Assembly (NCBI GenBank): GCA_003427395.1 | Contig: BFEA01000481.1 | Span: forward strand, 361,194 to 383,349 | Reading direction: 5' to 3' | Length of the DNA: 22,156 nt | Source: Chara braunii | Taxonomy: Eukaryota > Streptophyta > Charophyceae > Charales > Characeae | In this document: in pieces, positions 1 through 10,599 of the stretch | Layout: each line of letters opens with the position of its first letter | How positions within the stretch are numbered: the first letter of the stretch is position 1 | The notes under the pieces: generated by a model | Seen by the model: only the letters and a program-made list of their open reading frames with translations | Databases searched by the model: none | Told to the model about the DNA's origin: nothing | Made by a program: the position numbers and the translations under genes

Positions 1-41
<41 letters not shown>
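1..41. repeat. (GT)n microsatellite
   Basis: About 20 GT units run from the first base. They decay into interrupted GT/GA sequence to about position 105. The array may begin before the window. Simple repeat with no coding value. Confidence 0.97.
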
Positions 42-45
<4 letters not shown>

Positions 46-385
46 TGTGGGTATGTATGTGTCTGTATTGTTTGTGTAGAGCGTGAGAAAGAGTGAGAGA
101 GAGGATAGCTGACTGCACAAAGACTCTGCCTGTTACTCTGATCAGAATGTCGCATACGATTTCCGGCTCAGCAAATGATCCAACGAGTGTTCCGAGAACG
201 GCACATAATCACGAACCCCAGTGAAGACGCACCCGCTGCAATCGAGGTCCCGATTGACTCAGCGAGTACTGGGTTGTCGTCAGCCCCGATCTCATCCACC
301 CGAGAGGGCAAGGGTAGGTGATTCCCGTGCGGTGCTGATTCCGGAAGTCCAATTGCCACAATCTTCAGGCTATTCTTCAGGCTAT

Positions 386-546
386 ATTGAAGCTGGATCG
401 GGTTCAGCGGACGGGTTTTCAGCGCTTCAGCGGTATGATCAACGGTGCCGTAGACTGTACAAAAATTGAAGCTGTATCGGGTTCAGCGGACCGGTTTTCA
501 GCGGTTCAGCGGTTCAGCGGTATGATCAACGGTGCCGTAGACTGTA
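386..546. repeat. Tandem duplication, about 79-bp unit
   Basis: Two successive copies begin with attgaagctg at 386 and 465 and end near tagactgta. The second copy has extra ttcagcgg units, which suggests slippage. Just before it, cttcaggctat is itself doubled (363-385). The short open frame across this stretch is explained by the repeat and is not called. From 547 to 892 I see nothing recognisable. Confidence 0.85.
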
Positions 547-892
547 GAAATAGAAAGGCATGACTGCCTGCCACGTGTTCGTTTCCTGTTGCGCGGAAGA
601 CCCACACACAGATGATCGCGCACTCGGACCAATGCGGATGGAGGGACCACACTGCATACTCACACTACCGGTAGCACTTTATTAAAAAGTATCTGACCGC
701 TACGACCAGACGTGGTTGCACCTGGCCGCAATCCCGTCCAGAGCTTAGTCAAAAAGGTCCTAGGTCCTATTGACTTTCTCACGGGTGCGCAGCCCGTAGT
801 TTGTTTGTTGAAGTGGTTGGGGAAGGGTAAGGTAGTGATTTGCGTTTCGTCAGCAGCCCCTCAGGGTTCAACGCAGGTGGCTGGGAGGGTGG

Positions 893-1006
893 GCAATTTT
901 GACGTGAGGGCTTACCAGGGGGGGGGGCATGCGAAGGACCGGTAACTGGCGCAATTTTGAGGTGAGGGCTTAGCAAGGGCGGGGGGATGCGAAGGACCGG
1001 TAACTG
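893..1006. repeat. Tandem duplication, 58-bp unit
   Basis: Copy one starts at 893 (gcaattttgacgtgaggg) and copy two at 951. Both end in gcgaaggaccggtaactg. They differ by a few substitutions and by the length of a G run. No gene is recognised here. Confidence 0.88.
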
Positions 1007-1242
1007 CCCGTACGGGGCTGAGGAGGCCACCGCCCTTGAGTTGGACAATTCATTCAAAATCGAAACAGCGTGGGAGGCCGAGGAGGCCGCGATAACTTCG
1101 AATAGAACAATACAACGTGTGCCTTTTCTATTCGAATTTCAAAAAAAGAACTCTTGCATTTCAATAGAACATTACCTTCTCTTTTTGGGGGGGAGGTCAG
1201 TGCCTGCCCTTGTGCTCCCCACCACTAACATGTTACATGCTG

Positions 1243-1407
<165 letters not shown>

Positions 1408-2413
1408 CACTCACACATGTGACATACCAGCTTCTGTACCCAAACGATCTTTTGAAGCCCTGAGTTTTTGCTGTTCCTACTCTTTGGATCTCTCTTGGGC
1501 TTTTGGGGTCTCCTGAATTCAAGGAAGAGCTGGGCAGGCCTGGTGGAGGCTCGTAGAGCCTCCAACAGGCATTGGTGGTCGCTCGTTTTCAAAACGGAAA
1601 TGAGTGACCAGAACAACAAAAAGAAAAACGGAAATGCCAGGGGGAAAAAAAAGAGAAAGGAGAGAAAAAATCAAACGAACCGCCTTTCAGAAAGCCACTA
1701 ACGGCGGCGTCAAGTTTGGAACTAGGGCCTCCGGGCACTACTGGACACAGTTCAGAATGAGAACGCATATTTGCTACGACAATGGCACTAGACAGGGAAA
1801 ACGAGCATGACTCTGCGCAGGGAAGATAAAACTTCACACTTTGTCATTTCTGCATGTGGTGTCTGCGGCAGCGAGGCTGCTGACCTCTGCCTTAGTATTC
1901 AAAAAAAAAAAAAATTGAGTTTTGTGCTCGAGGGAGCAGGAGTACCCCAGGCAACTTCCTAAAGGGACAGACATGCAACACTTCCAGTAATGCACCGTCC
2001 AATAAGATTGAGAACGTATCGAAATGGGTGTGTGCGTGCCTAATCTTACGTGGGCTGTAGGGTGGAATGAATGACTTTGACAACGCGTCTCATCAAGTCA
2101 AAATTGGGTAGCCCGACTACTCTGTCGGCTACATCGAGGTTATTATCCAAGCCAACTCCCCATTGGCAATTCGTTTCGACGTAATTATATTTGATCGTTG
2201 TAACTTTTTTTTACTAATGTCTAAAGAGACTAGGATTAATTTTTTGTTTCACGCTTGGTTAAGACCGTTATAGTCGACCGGTGTACACTTCGTACTTAGG
2301 AGATTGGCACCCTAAGGAACGGACGACGTTCGGGTCTGATTGGCGTTAACCAAGTGTTCCCTATACTACAGCTAATCGAGCAAACGCCCTCAGTTGATCT
2401 CCCTCTGCAATTC

Positions 2414-2420
2414 TATAAAT
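2414..2420 (+). promoter_or_regulatory. TATA-like box, weak candidate
   Basis: tataaat lies in an A/T-rich stretch. About 35-80 bp downstream come short hairpins: gaggtacgcctc at 2454, and ctaagg/ccttag around 2465-2489. This resembles a promoter and leader, possibly of a degraded LTR element. No coding sequence or LTR pair supports it, so it is only a candidate. Confidence 0.2.
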
Positions 2421-2750
2421 AAATATTTTTGCATGTGGGTCAGAAACTCAGTAGAGGTACGCCTCTAAGGGTGGTGACAGCCCCTTAGGGAGGTAAGTTG
2501 TGCCCCGCGGGAACCTATCCTGTCGTAAGGGACCGCGAGAAGTACGGTTGGCACACCCGGCTAGAGCAACAGAGGGGCGACGCGATCGTAACCGTCTCAA
2601 CAGTTCGCGGTATTACTTTCATTTCGTCCTCAAGTTGTCTCTATTTTGTTTTGTTTGAATCGTGCGTGACATGGTCGGGAGGACTCTCGTTTTTTGTGAA
2701 AAAGACAGGAGTCGATGCACGCGACAACGGGATGACAATCAACTCGTAAT

Positions 2751-2800
2751 CAAAAGAACAAATAGACACCACGCGACCAAAAGAACAAATAGACACCACG
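2751..2800. repeat. 27-bp tandem duplication
   Basis: caaaagaacaaatagacacc starts at 2751 and again at 2778, joined by acgcgac. The same motif occurs a third time at about 2996, inside the second large repeat. Confidence 0.88.
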
Positions 2801-3137
2801 ACATGCATTATCTTTCACCCATCGCGCGAAAATCAATCCAAAGCGTAAGTTCATGCAATCCAATCAGTCGAGAGAGCAGCCATTCTTCATTTTTACGAAT
2901 AGTTAAGCACTCTCGACTCCTGTCTTTTTCCTCGGGTCATGCATTATCTTTCACCCATCGTGCGAAAATCAATCTAAAGCGTAAGTTCATTCGACCAAAA
3001 GAACAAATAGACACCACGACATGCATTATCTTCCACCCATCGTGCGAAAATCAATCCAAAGCGTAAGTTCATGCAATCCAATCAGTCGAGAGAGCAACCA
3101 TTCTTCATTTTTACGAATAGTTAAGCACTCTCGACTC
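2774..3137. repeat. 146-bp direct duplication with a partial middle copy
   Basis: 2774-2919 and 2992-3137 are equal in length and nearly identical, 218 bp apart. A partial copy of about 52 bp (2939-2990, starting atgcattatcttt) lies between them. Each full copy has short inverted ends, agtcgagag and ctctcgact, enclosing about 35 bp. aaaaagacaggagtcga (2698-2714) is the reverse complement of 2913-2929, so a larger foldback spans the array. No CRISPR-like spacing and no protein. From 3138 to 5119 I see no recognisable gene. Confidence 0.88.
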
Positions 3138-5117
3138 ATCTGCCTGCTTCCGGGAAGCTGTGGCTAGATGGTATGAATGAAGGTGCGATTCGAAAAGTCC
3201 TGACGAGCTGGTTGTAGTCTGGACGCTCAGCATGCTAGATCGCCTAACGGACTATGGGATCAGAGCAGGGTCGTGCCGAGGCTAAGCCGGCGGGGTGACG
3301 ATTGCTATGGTGGATTTGGCACGTGACGACCGGGATCGTCAATGCAAGTGAGACGTTCAAGGTTCGAGTCGGAAGTGAGTGAGTGTATGGCCTGGGGCTA
3401 TGGTGGAATCTTATTACAAAAGTGCTTCCTTTTTTTGTTGTCCCTAAATTTGTATCTTCAAATGTGAATTTCGATCACTCGACTTTTAAGCTAGAACTAT
3501 CTCGGACAAGATTGTCTGACATTCTACGATTCCTTTCCGCTCGTTCTTCCCTCCTGGTCTGCGTCCATACTCTCTCCCTCCATGTTTCTCCTTCAGTCGC
3601 GCTATATCATAATGGATGAATTATGGAAAACCTTACTTCTGTCATTCGGTATGTACATGCGGTGAGTCATATCTGAGAGTTGTTATAACATGATTGTATG
3701 ACTACTCAACTGAATGATCTGATTGCTTGGAGTGATGTATGATTAAGATATGTTTTGAGTTTATCTTCATTGCCATGAGGACTGACGGCCCCAATCCGAC
3801 CGGGCGCCAACTTCCCGTGCCCCCGCCGTGCCCCTCCCCGTACAACGAGGAAAGGATGCGTGTATGCGAGTAAGACGTAGGAAAAGTCATCGCCAAGATC
3901 AGAGTTATTTATTTCCTGCCGAAACTTGGTGTTCTGGATTTGTCGGTGCGAGTTTTGTTATCATCAATACGCACGTCCCGACATATTTGTTGTTACTGCC
4001 CTTTAACGAACTAATCATTGTACCGTGGACGACAGTGCAACCTCATTGGCCTAGTACTCTGTGCATCGATTGTCGCCTCCTCGAGCGCTACCACGGCCCT
4101 CGGCTTCAGTGCGGGTTCGACGAGCGAATTCCGAAGCTCGATAGGCCTGGTGCCGCCGACACTTTTCGCACGGTATGCGGGGCCAATAATGGGCTATGGA
4201 ATTCCACGGCACCACCGTGAGTTGGTGGTATGGAAGGAGGAGGTGGAAGGGAGGGAAACTGGTAGTAATAACGACGAAACCGGGGGATATGAAATATTGC
4301 GTGTTATAAGTATCCGGATAATCGGGGCCCCTAGGATCGTTAGTTATGGCACAGTGAAAGTCTCTCGCACACAATCGATCGCTTTATGTCAGACATAAGT
4401 TCCCCCGTCGTCTGAGTTGTTCACCTTCCCAGTATTCGCCGTATTCCGGGTCCCTCAGACTCTCATGATCGGACATCCAAGAGGAAAATTTCGCAGCCGT
4501 ATCCATTTAGAAAGTTCGGTCCCCTGCATCCTCATACGGAGTTCTAGGCTGACTTACGCAGGCAAGCGCATACATAGCGACTCGGTTTCCTCGAGATCGC
4601 GGTTGTACGCGAGCGAGCATGTGAGAAACAACGGGTTGGTTCAGCGTGTCGATCGCATTCATCATGCATGCAAATATCTTATCCTTGCGGCGTCGAGCGA
4701 GATCCGATCATTACATATCATACATATGACAAAAAGGAGGGAAAAAAAGAAAGGATCGTCAACTTTTTATTACACTCTTGTCGATCGAAAGTTAACGACT
4801 AAACCAAAACATCCATAATCGAGCGCTTTCAATCATATCTGAACATATAGCTCACGCAAGTGATCAGTAGATAGAGTCGAAACGGGCATCGCAATACAAG
4901 ATTGAAAATCCAAAAGGATTGCTAATAAAGGGGACTCACATTCATTCCATGCATACATACAAAATACAAACGACAAGGAAAATTCGAGACGATTTACAAA
5001 AGAGGTCCAAAAAGAAGACCGCGATAAAATCGACCATATCCGGATCCAAAATTATACAGAGGAATAGAGGAAAAGAAAGGAACAACGAAAAGAACCTTAT
5101 ACCACACACACACAAAT

Positions 5118-5119
<2 letters not shown>
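3138..5119. other. Stretch with no recognisable gene
   Basis: Several open frames of 100-130 codons overlap on both strands at 3828-4400. None shows a motif I know, and comparable frames occur on the opposite strand, as expected by chance in mixed-composition DNA. From about 4960 the + strand becomes purine-rich (gaaaagaaagg) up to the CT array at 5120. A 5' untranslated region of a neighbouring gene is possible but not shown. Confidence 0.55.

Positions 5120-5185
<66 letters not shown>
5120..5185. repeat. (CT)n microsatellite
   Basis: About 33 CT units follow a short (CA)n run (5103-5114). CT arrays are common in plant promoters and 5' leaders. No gene could be tied to this one. Confidence 0.98.
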
Positions 5186-5187
<2 letters not shown>

Positions 5188-6590
5188 CGTTCCCGATGCG
5201 GGCAGTCCGTTGCAGCGCATCAACACAGAGTTGTCGCCCCACTTGGTTCGAGCATGCAAGCCAGGTTCGCCCGTGCGCCACAGTCCGTCGTGGCCCCGCA
5301 CGTCAACCCCGCATACCCGACACCAGTTCGTCGGATCGCCCAACTCTCACACTCACTCACCTTTCAAATTTGCTCGTTAGCCGACCCTCACTAATCGCGC
5401 TAACCTCGAAATTCTTAGAGAGAAAACTAATCGTGCTTGCAAAATTTATAACATGCATGCCTCTGCGAAAGGCCCAGGATTAAGCCGAGGTGGACAAGAG
5501 GAGAAAAGAGGAAGTGTCAATGTCTGTACGGCCAGGCGACGGCGTGGGGGTCGTAGCCACACTCCACGCATTGATCCGGTCATGCAAGCACTCCGGCCAA
5601 TCAGAACAGAGTATGTGAGGCGAGGAAGAAGAAGAAGGCGGGCAAACGCGAGGAAACCAAGAAAGAAGAAGTATACAGTTACAATCGCGTCCGCCAAAAA
5701 AAACGACAGTTGCACAAGATTAAGGGCGCGACCCAGTCAGAGCCCAGTTCCCAGCGCATCAAGATGCGCGCAAGCGAGGCGCAACAAAATTAAGCGTTCC
5801 TAAATTCCTAGCCTAAGTCCTAATTGCAAACGGAAATTTCGAAAAAGAGAAAAACAATTTCCCGAGCCCATGGGAGCTCATCGTCAGTTGAAAATTCAAA
5901 AACGATATTCCCGTGCGATGATCGCGCCAGAAATCCCTAGTGCTCACAGAAAAACAAGAAAGAAGCTATGGTACAATTATTTCTCGTGCTCGTCATGACA
6001 CGGCTACCCAACCATTGGTACGGGATTTTTCCGACACCGATCACGCAACTTCCAACAGAAAAAGGAAAGGAGACGTGGGGCCTCCATGCAATTTACCCGC
6101 CCAACCCATCTTATTTCCCCAAGTAGCTTCGCGCAGAAAGTCGCGCGATCATGGACGAAGCCAGAACGACATTGGTATGTGCTGGGGCTTGGTCGTGCTG
6201 CCCTGTAACTCGAGTTGTACGAGGGCAAGAGACCTGGTAGAGAGATCTGGGGAGTTGTCAAGGGTGGAAGGCACTCTAGTGTCCTTTGGTAAGCTGGTAC
6301 TTAGTCAATGCTGGTCGGAGCCGGGGCGGGTCGTTTTGCCCTGTAGCCTAGCAGGTGGGAGTCTTCTGGGGTGGGTCGTGTCACTCTGTAACCTAGCATT
6401 TGGGGGTGTGAGGCCTACTAGTAGAGACTAAGTATTGGGATATAGGGATGAGTTAGGTGGGGGTGGGCTACGAAAAGGCTTTAACGCAGGTATTTCTCGA
6501 TCTGAATGTTCTTCCAAAAAACAAAAGGGCCCTTTGCATTTAGTACAGTATAGATGTTTGTTTTTTTCTATTAGCCCCTTTGAGGCTGTT
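5186..6590. other. Stretch with no recognisable gene
   Basis: A 116-codon + strand frame at 5453-5803 is Arg/Lys-rich, but it has no motif I recognise and overlaps a frame on the other strand. At 6190-6400 a phrase resembling gtcgt..gccctgtaac recurs three times in diverged form, suggesting a decayed repeat. Nothing else could be supported. Confidence 0.5.
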
Positions 6591-6835
6591 TTACTTGATA
6601 CGGGAGCTCGTAACAAAAGCATTTTCGTTACTACACCAGTTCTCAGAGAGGTCTGAATCGGCCTCTAGTAAATGAACTTCGTACTCAAGGAGGCTTTGCC
6701 GCTCTAGCCACCGGGATAGCACCAGCTTTTTGTCCAATGTCACAGTTGCCAGGTGTTTATCTTTAGCCCACGTCTTCAGAAACCAGGTAAATCCTTTCTT
6801 TTTGCTCTTGAATCCTTTTTGCCAGTCGGCCAAAA

Positions 6836-7823
6836 CAGAGATGAGCAACGGGTACCCAGACCCACACCCACCCGCACCCACCCCACCCATGAGGCATCGG
6901 GTCAGGTGTGGGTCTTGATAAGCTGGCATGGGTAGGATGAGGGTTGGTCAAGGCGAGCAAGCCTGGGTGGGTGACGGGCTGGTCAATGTTAGGCCAGGGT
7001 CACCCGAATGGGTAGGTGACAAGCGGGTGAACGCTAGGCCTGGGTCACCTGACCCACAGACCCAGGACAACCCTTAAGAACTTTCCCCCCGACCCCCCAA
7101 CCCCCACCACCCCACCCCCCAACCCCCCTTATACATATTTCCCAGCTGCGGTCCATTTGTGGACTTCAAACGTCGGTCCATCTGTGGACTTCAAAGGTTG
7201 GAGGCCCAGGAGACGGAAAGTCTTCACCTGGGGCCCCTGGGAAAAAAAAAATTCGTCCTCGAAAAAAAGAGTCGCGCTAGTGGCAACTAAAAATTTGGGG
7301 TCCTCCTTGAAAAAATGTGCCACACTCTACTGGTCACAGTTAGACCACGGCCCAAACAACGGGATGTTCGCTCCCATTAAAACAGCGGGGATCGGACCTA
7401 ACCACAGCAAGTGGCAAGCCTTAGGTTCACTACCCAATTTCAAACTTGTGGAGTGATTCAAATTTCTGCAGGCAGAGATGCTTCAAAGTTTTGCGTCGTC
7501 GTCCAAGGATGTCATGTTGCTATGGTGCCTGCAAATGTTCAAAGGGACTGAGACAATGGGGAATGGGCGGGTGCGGGTGGAAAATAATTAGGTACCGGGT
7601 GCGGGGGGGTAATTTTGTTCTCGCAGGTGTGGGTGGGTCAGGGTGAAGGTTTTTTACGGGTGACGGGCGGGTTGGGTGTGGGAGGAAATTTTCAAAAAAA
7701 CACTCGGGTGGGTTGGGTCGCCTTGATATTTTTTATTTTTGTTTTTTTTAGGGCGGGCGGTGCTTAGAAAATTATGGGCGGGTTGGGTGAAGTGCCAATT
7801 CCAAAAAAAAAAGCTCATCTCTG
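6836..7823. mobile_element. Non-autonomous hAT-like DNA transposon, 988 bp
   Basis: The left end is CAGAGATGAGC (6836) and the right end is its perfect reverse complement GCTCATCTCTG (to 7823). Both sides carry the identical 8-bp duplication ggccaaaa (6828-6835 and 7824-7831). Eight-bp duplications and CAGRGATG-type ends are typical of hAT elements. The subterminal regions are rich in ACCC on the left (6848-6895) and GGGT on the right (7560-7790), as in many plant hATs whose transposase binds short subterminal repeats. No transposase is encoded, so it would need one in trans. It sits inside a LINE ORF2 remnant. Transcription direction is unknown. Confidence 0.93.
7150..7198. repeat. 25-bp tandem repeat inside the hAT element
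   Basis: ggtccatttgtggacttcaa (7150) and ggtccatctgtggacttcaa (7175) are adjacent copies with one mismatch. They lie in the central part of the hAT element. Confidence 0.85.
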
Positions 7824-8228
7824 GGCCAAAATCATGCTTCAACTTCTAATATTCCTTTTTACTTGGCTTTGTTGTTCTTGTACGAGAATTTTAGTACTCT
7901 TAAAAATTACAGAGTTCCTTCCCCTCCATATTTCCTGTAGGAGAACTCCTCTGCAAACCAAAGATACGTAACCCCACCCTTCAGTATATGAACCATTCTG
8001 AACTGGTGGGATCCCATACAGTGACCAGTCATCTGTCCAAGGCCATGCTGGACCCGTAATGAGATTCCAGTGTTGGAGCCACCGTATCCAGAGTTCGTCA
8101 GCCAGTGGACAACACAACCATAGGTGTGCGTTGACTCCCAACCCCAGTCGCACCTTCTGCATGTGATTGAGATCTCCATACCCCTAAGGGATAACCACAG
8201 GGTAACAGGTATTGAAGCCAGAGAAGAC

Positions 8229-8427
8229 TACCGTCTTCCCCCGAACACAACGCACCCTCATTTTCACTGTATCGGGCTGGAAACATACCTTGTATACGTT
8301 CATTTTCAGGGTGCGTTATGTTCGGGGGAAGACGGTAGCATCCTTCTGCGAAGGAAGACTGATCAGAGCCTGCCAGCCCGTTTTAAATAAAATTTCATCT
8401 GAAAAGGGAAAAAAAAAAAAAAAAAAA
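8229..8427 (+). mobile_element. Palindrome plus poly(A) element, copy 1
   Basis: 8229-8338 is a 110-bp near-palindrome. The left arm starts CTACCGTCTTCCCCCGAAC and the right arm ends GTTCGGGGGAAGACGGTAG, with arms of about 31 bp. It is followed by about 70 bp and a run of 19 A (8409-8427). A similar composite lies in reverse at 21449-21626. The flanks ggtattgaagcca (8208-8220) and ggttggaaggcca (8428-8440) resemble each other and may be a worn target duplication. It interrupts the minus-strand LINE remnant. No protein is encoded. Whether the palindrome and tail form one element or two independent pieces is not settled. Confidence 0.6.
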
Positions 8428-8560
8428 GGTTGGAAGGCCACATTTCTCCATTTATGCGTGTCAATGTCATCCGCGATGCTAATCTTCTGTATCGGTCAAA
8501 TTTCTTTGTGTTCTTCCTTTGGATGAGAACAAAAAATACACTCTGAGGGCCTCACTCCAC

Positions 8561-9480
8561 TACTCTCGAGATGCACAAAAGACGCAAATCATGGTCATCT
8601 GCCTTTCCATGTTCTAGGGGAAGATTCACTCCCATTCTGCACATTTGGACAGTAGTGCAGTAGTGCAGCGAGACCCTTGATCTCACCCAAAACCGATCGG
8701 GACCCTAGGTTGTTGTAGAGGTTGGATTACAGACATGTGAGAGTCACCATATGCACTCGGCCATGTGGTAGAGGCCCCCTAATCCTTTTTTTAGAAACTA
8801 CTCTTCATCCAAGCCAAAAAAAAAAAACAAAGACTTTTCTCCCGCCCACCGCTGTGGAAAGGTCAGAGAGTCGAGCCATTAAGTTGAGCAGATAGCAAAT
8901 GATTTCAGTACATGGGAAGGAGGACGCACAAGGCCTGAAAACCTTCGATTTGAGGTTGGCGGCCACGTCGGTTGGCGGTACCTTAGTGCGCTAACATGCG
9001 CTAAGGCGGCGCTAACGCAGGGGAGACAATGATGCTATCGGAAGTACCGAGGTTAATACCTCGGGAGTTAGCTGCCAGATGCCGCCGACTCGAGAGCTAT
9101 GGATTAGCTGAGTAGAAATCCTTCGTAGTAACTTTGCTTCAACGTAATATGTTGAGTATTGCGTTTCCCCTTGAGAAGATCCTGGGGCAGGAAGATGATG
9201 TCAGCCGGGGAAGACTGCCAGGAGATCAGAAGATGGAACGGTTTCGTTGGCAGGGCGTGCCCACACAAGATTGGGCTCTTTTACATAACAGTTGACAGCA
9301 GCGCCAGAGGGAGCAGTGGGAGAACTCGCGACGGTGGTGGGAGTGTTGTTGACATTATCAAGGAGACATCCTACTATACTTTGTTTCTAGCCATATTTTA
9401 CATGCTTCTAATCACCATTTGGAGAAGTCTCTAGTTAGCCTCGCATGTTTTGATGGGCTCCTGAATTGAATGAAAATTTT
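8561..9480. other. Stretch with no recognisable gene
   Basis: Contains an A run (8817-8827) and gcgctaac repeats near 8988-9017. At 9296-9350 is a phrase (gcagcgccagagggagcagt, then gacggtggtgggagtg) related to the duplicated block at 20128-20683. A 91-codon + strand frame at 9159-9434 ends in a hydrophobic stretch but is not recognised. Confidence 0.5.
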
Positions 9481-9498
9481 ACATTGTAGAGGTTCGTT

Positions 9499-9930
9499 CT
9501 ACATGTTTTAAGTCTTGATGTGTCTCATTTGGTTTTCTCTCACGGCCGTTGGTATTCACTCATAGCCCTGCTCCACACGGTGTAGCCAGCAGCATTCAAG
9601 GAGGGTTGCAATTTCAGTGGAACAACAATATCTACCTTGTCTACAAGAGATCAGACGTCGTGTTTTGGATGACTTGCTTGTAACTTACTATATTTGCACT
9701 TGGTGCCATTCGTGGGATAGGTACGGGCTTGTATTATTTTCATGATTGAAATAGGGATTTATCTACCTACAATTACATCTCAATTGTTGTTTTCACATTT
9801 AGGTTACTCGTTCATCTCTGCTTCATGTTCTGATGCGTTCCATTTGGGTGTTTTTTACAGTCGTGGGCATTTTTATGGAACTTGATTTCATTCACGATCA
9901 AGCCTTGCTCCACACGGTGTATCTAGGAGC
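9499..9930. repeat. Diverged direct duplication, about 330-bp spacing
   Basis: tgctccacacggtgta occurs near 9568 and 9906, each followed by related sequence (gcattcaaggagggttgcaa versus gcgaacaagggcggttgcaa). The upstream stretches 9499-9560 and 9818-9880 also match loosely (catgtt, catttgg, cgtgggcatt). This looks like an old tandem duplication just upstream of the LRR exon, possibly involving intron sequence. Confidence 0.55.
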
Positions 9931-10010
9931 GAACAAGGGCGGTTGCAAAACGTAGGCATTCTTGTTGTCGTCATATGTATAATGATTCTGATCAGGTCTG
10001 GCTCTCTGAG

Positions 10011-10169
10011 CCTCGTTGAAATATTTGGAGTTGGATTCCTGCATTGACATGACGAATGAGGGATTAGCCATGGTCGCGAGAGGTTGCGGCGGCTACTTGA
10101 AACATCTGATGTTGAGGAGGTGTGATAAACAGGCGCGTATACGTGATGATGTTTTGCGGTTAGCAATGA
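10011..10169 (+). pseudogene. LRR-coding exon fragment, copy 1
   Basis: The frame opens after a pyrimidine-rich stretch ending ctctctgag, a plausible splice acceptor at 10010. It encodes LKYLELDSCIDMTNEGLA, then MVARGCGGYLKHL and LRRCDK. This is the cysteine-containing leucine-rich-repeat pattern of F-box/LRR proteins, which recruit substrates to SCF ubiquitin ligases. Only about two repeats are visible and no F-box is seen, so the family call is tentative. The exon is cut at 10170 by the poly(T) of a LINE. The same exon recurs at 12152 with about 3 differences in 158 bp. Confidence 0.6.
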
Positions 10170-10581
10170 TTTTTTTTTTTTTTTTTTTTTTAATAGCTCC
10201 ATTNNNNNNNNNNNNNNNNNNNNNNNNNNNNNNNNNNNNNNNNNNNNNNNNNNNNNNNNNNNNNNNNNNNNNNNNNNNNNNNNNNNNNNNNNNNNNNNNN
10301 NNNNNNNNNNNNNNNNNNNNNNNNCCCAGTTCATGACTTTAAATACAGTACTCAGAGAGTAGGATCTGCCTTTTCAACCTAGACTAAGGCCGCCAAATAC
10401 TTCTTCCAAAGCTAACATCACTCCCACCTAGTCCATACTCAATATTAAGCAAAAGAAAATGATTTAACCATATTACAATGCATACCAATGCAACTCTACT
10501 AAGGCTAAATTTGAGGGCGGGAAGGGGCCAGGGAAGCACTCCGAAGATCTGAGTGAGGCTCCTGACGGAAGTGAAAACCAG
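10170..10581 (-). mobile_element. LINE 3' end, second copy, containing an assembly gap
   Basis: A T run (10170-10191) is the reversed poly(A) tail. It is followed by aatagctccatt, 121 N, and then LINE 3' UTR sequence to 10581. The same tail and UTR lie at 12277-12625. 10325-10581 aligns with 12369-12625 without indels and with about 8 mismatches. At 10582 the match stops abruptly. Confidence 0.85.
10204..10324. other. Assembly gap, 121 N
   Basis: A run of unknown bases. The paralogous stretch 12310-12368 is only 59 bp, so the gap size is probably an estimate or the two copies differ here. Confidence 0.99.
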
Positions 10582-10599
10582 CAACTAATCAGATTTAGG

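Larger units (their letters stand above)
6591..8560 (-). pseudogene. LINE ORF2 3' end, interrupted and frameshifted
   Basis: Read on the minus strand, 8180-7839 encodes the C-terminal zinc-finger region of a LINE reverse transcriptase. It shows CRRCDWG, then THHLWLCCPLADELW and WIRW, the CxxC...HxxxxC pattern typical of plant LINE ORF2. A single-base shift separates CRRC from HLWLCC, so the protein is broken. With the hAT element and one copy of its target duplication removed, the frame passes one stop (KRNIRS*) and continues in phase (LADWQKGFKS, FLKTWAKDKH) to a stop at 6591. Sequence upstream to about 8560 (RYRRLASRMTLTR) is probably the same gene; that edge is uncertain. Its zinc finger differs from that of the LINE at 12277-19397, so this is another family. 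Confidence 0.72.

Noticed and set aside
2672-2690. Possible second primer-binding site (tggtcgggagg after tgaca)
   Set aside because: It does not match a tRNA 3' end I know, and no LTR pair was found around it.
2751-3137. Possible CRISPR-like array
   Set aside because: The repeats are long, unequal and partly overlapping, with no constant spacing. The rest of the window is clearly eukaryotic.
3357-3372. ggttcgagtc as a SINE B-box
   Set aside because: No A-box at the right distance and the T-stem does not pair.
3828-4398. Overlapping + strand frames of 126-130 codons with a hydrophobic stretch
   Set aside because: No recognised motif, and a 107-codon frame lies on the opposite strand. Chance frames are likelier than a gene.
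4942-5380. Open frames across the CT array at 5120
   Set aside because: The central part is only translated CT repeat and the flanks show no family motif.
5453-5803. 116-codon Arg/Lys-rich frame
   Set aside because: Low-complexity basic composition, no known domain, and an equally long shadow frame on the minus strand.
10016-10336. 106-codon frame including the N run as an intact LRR protein
   Set aside because: It runs into the LINE poly(T) and the assembly gap. Only the part to 10169 is exon-like.
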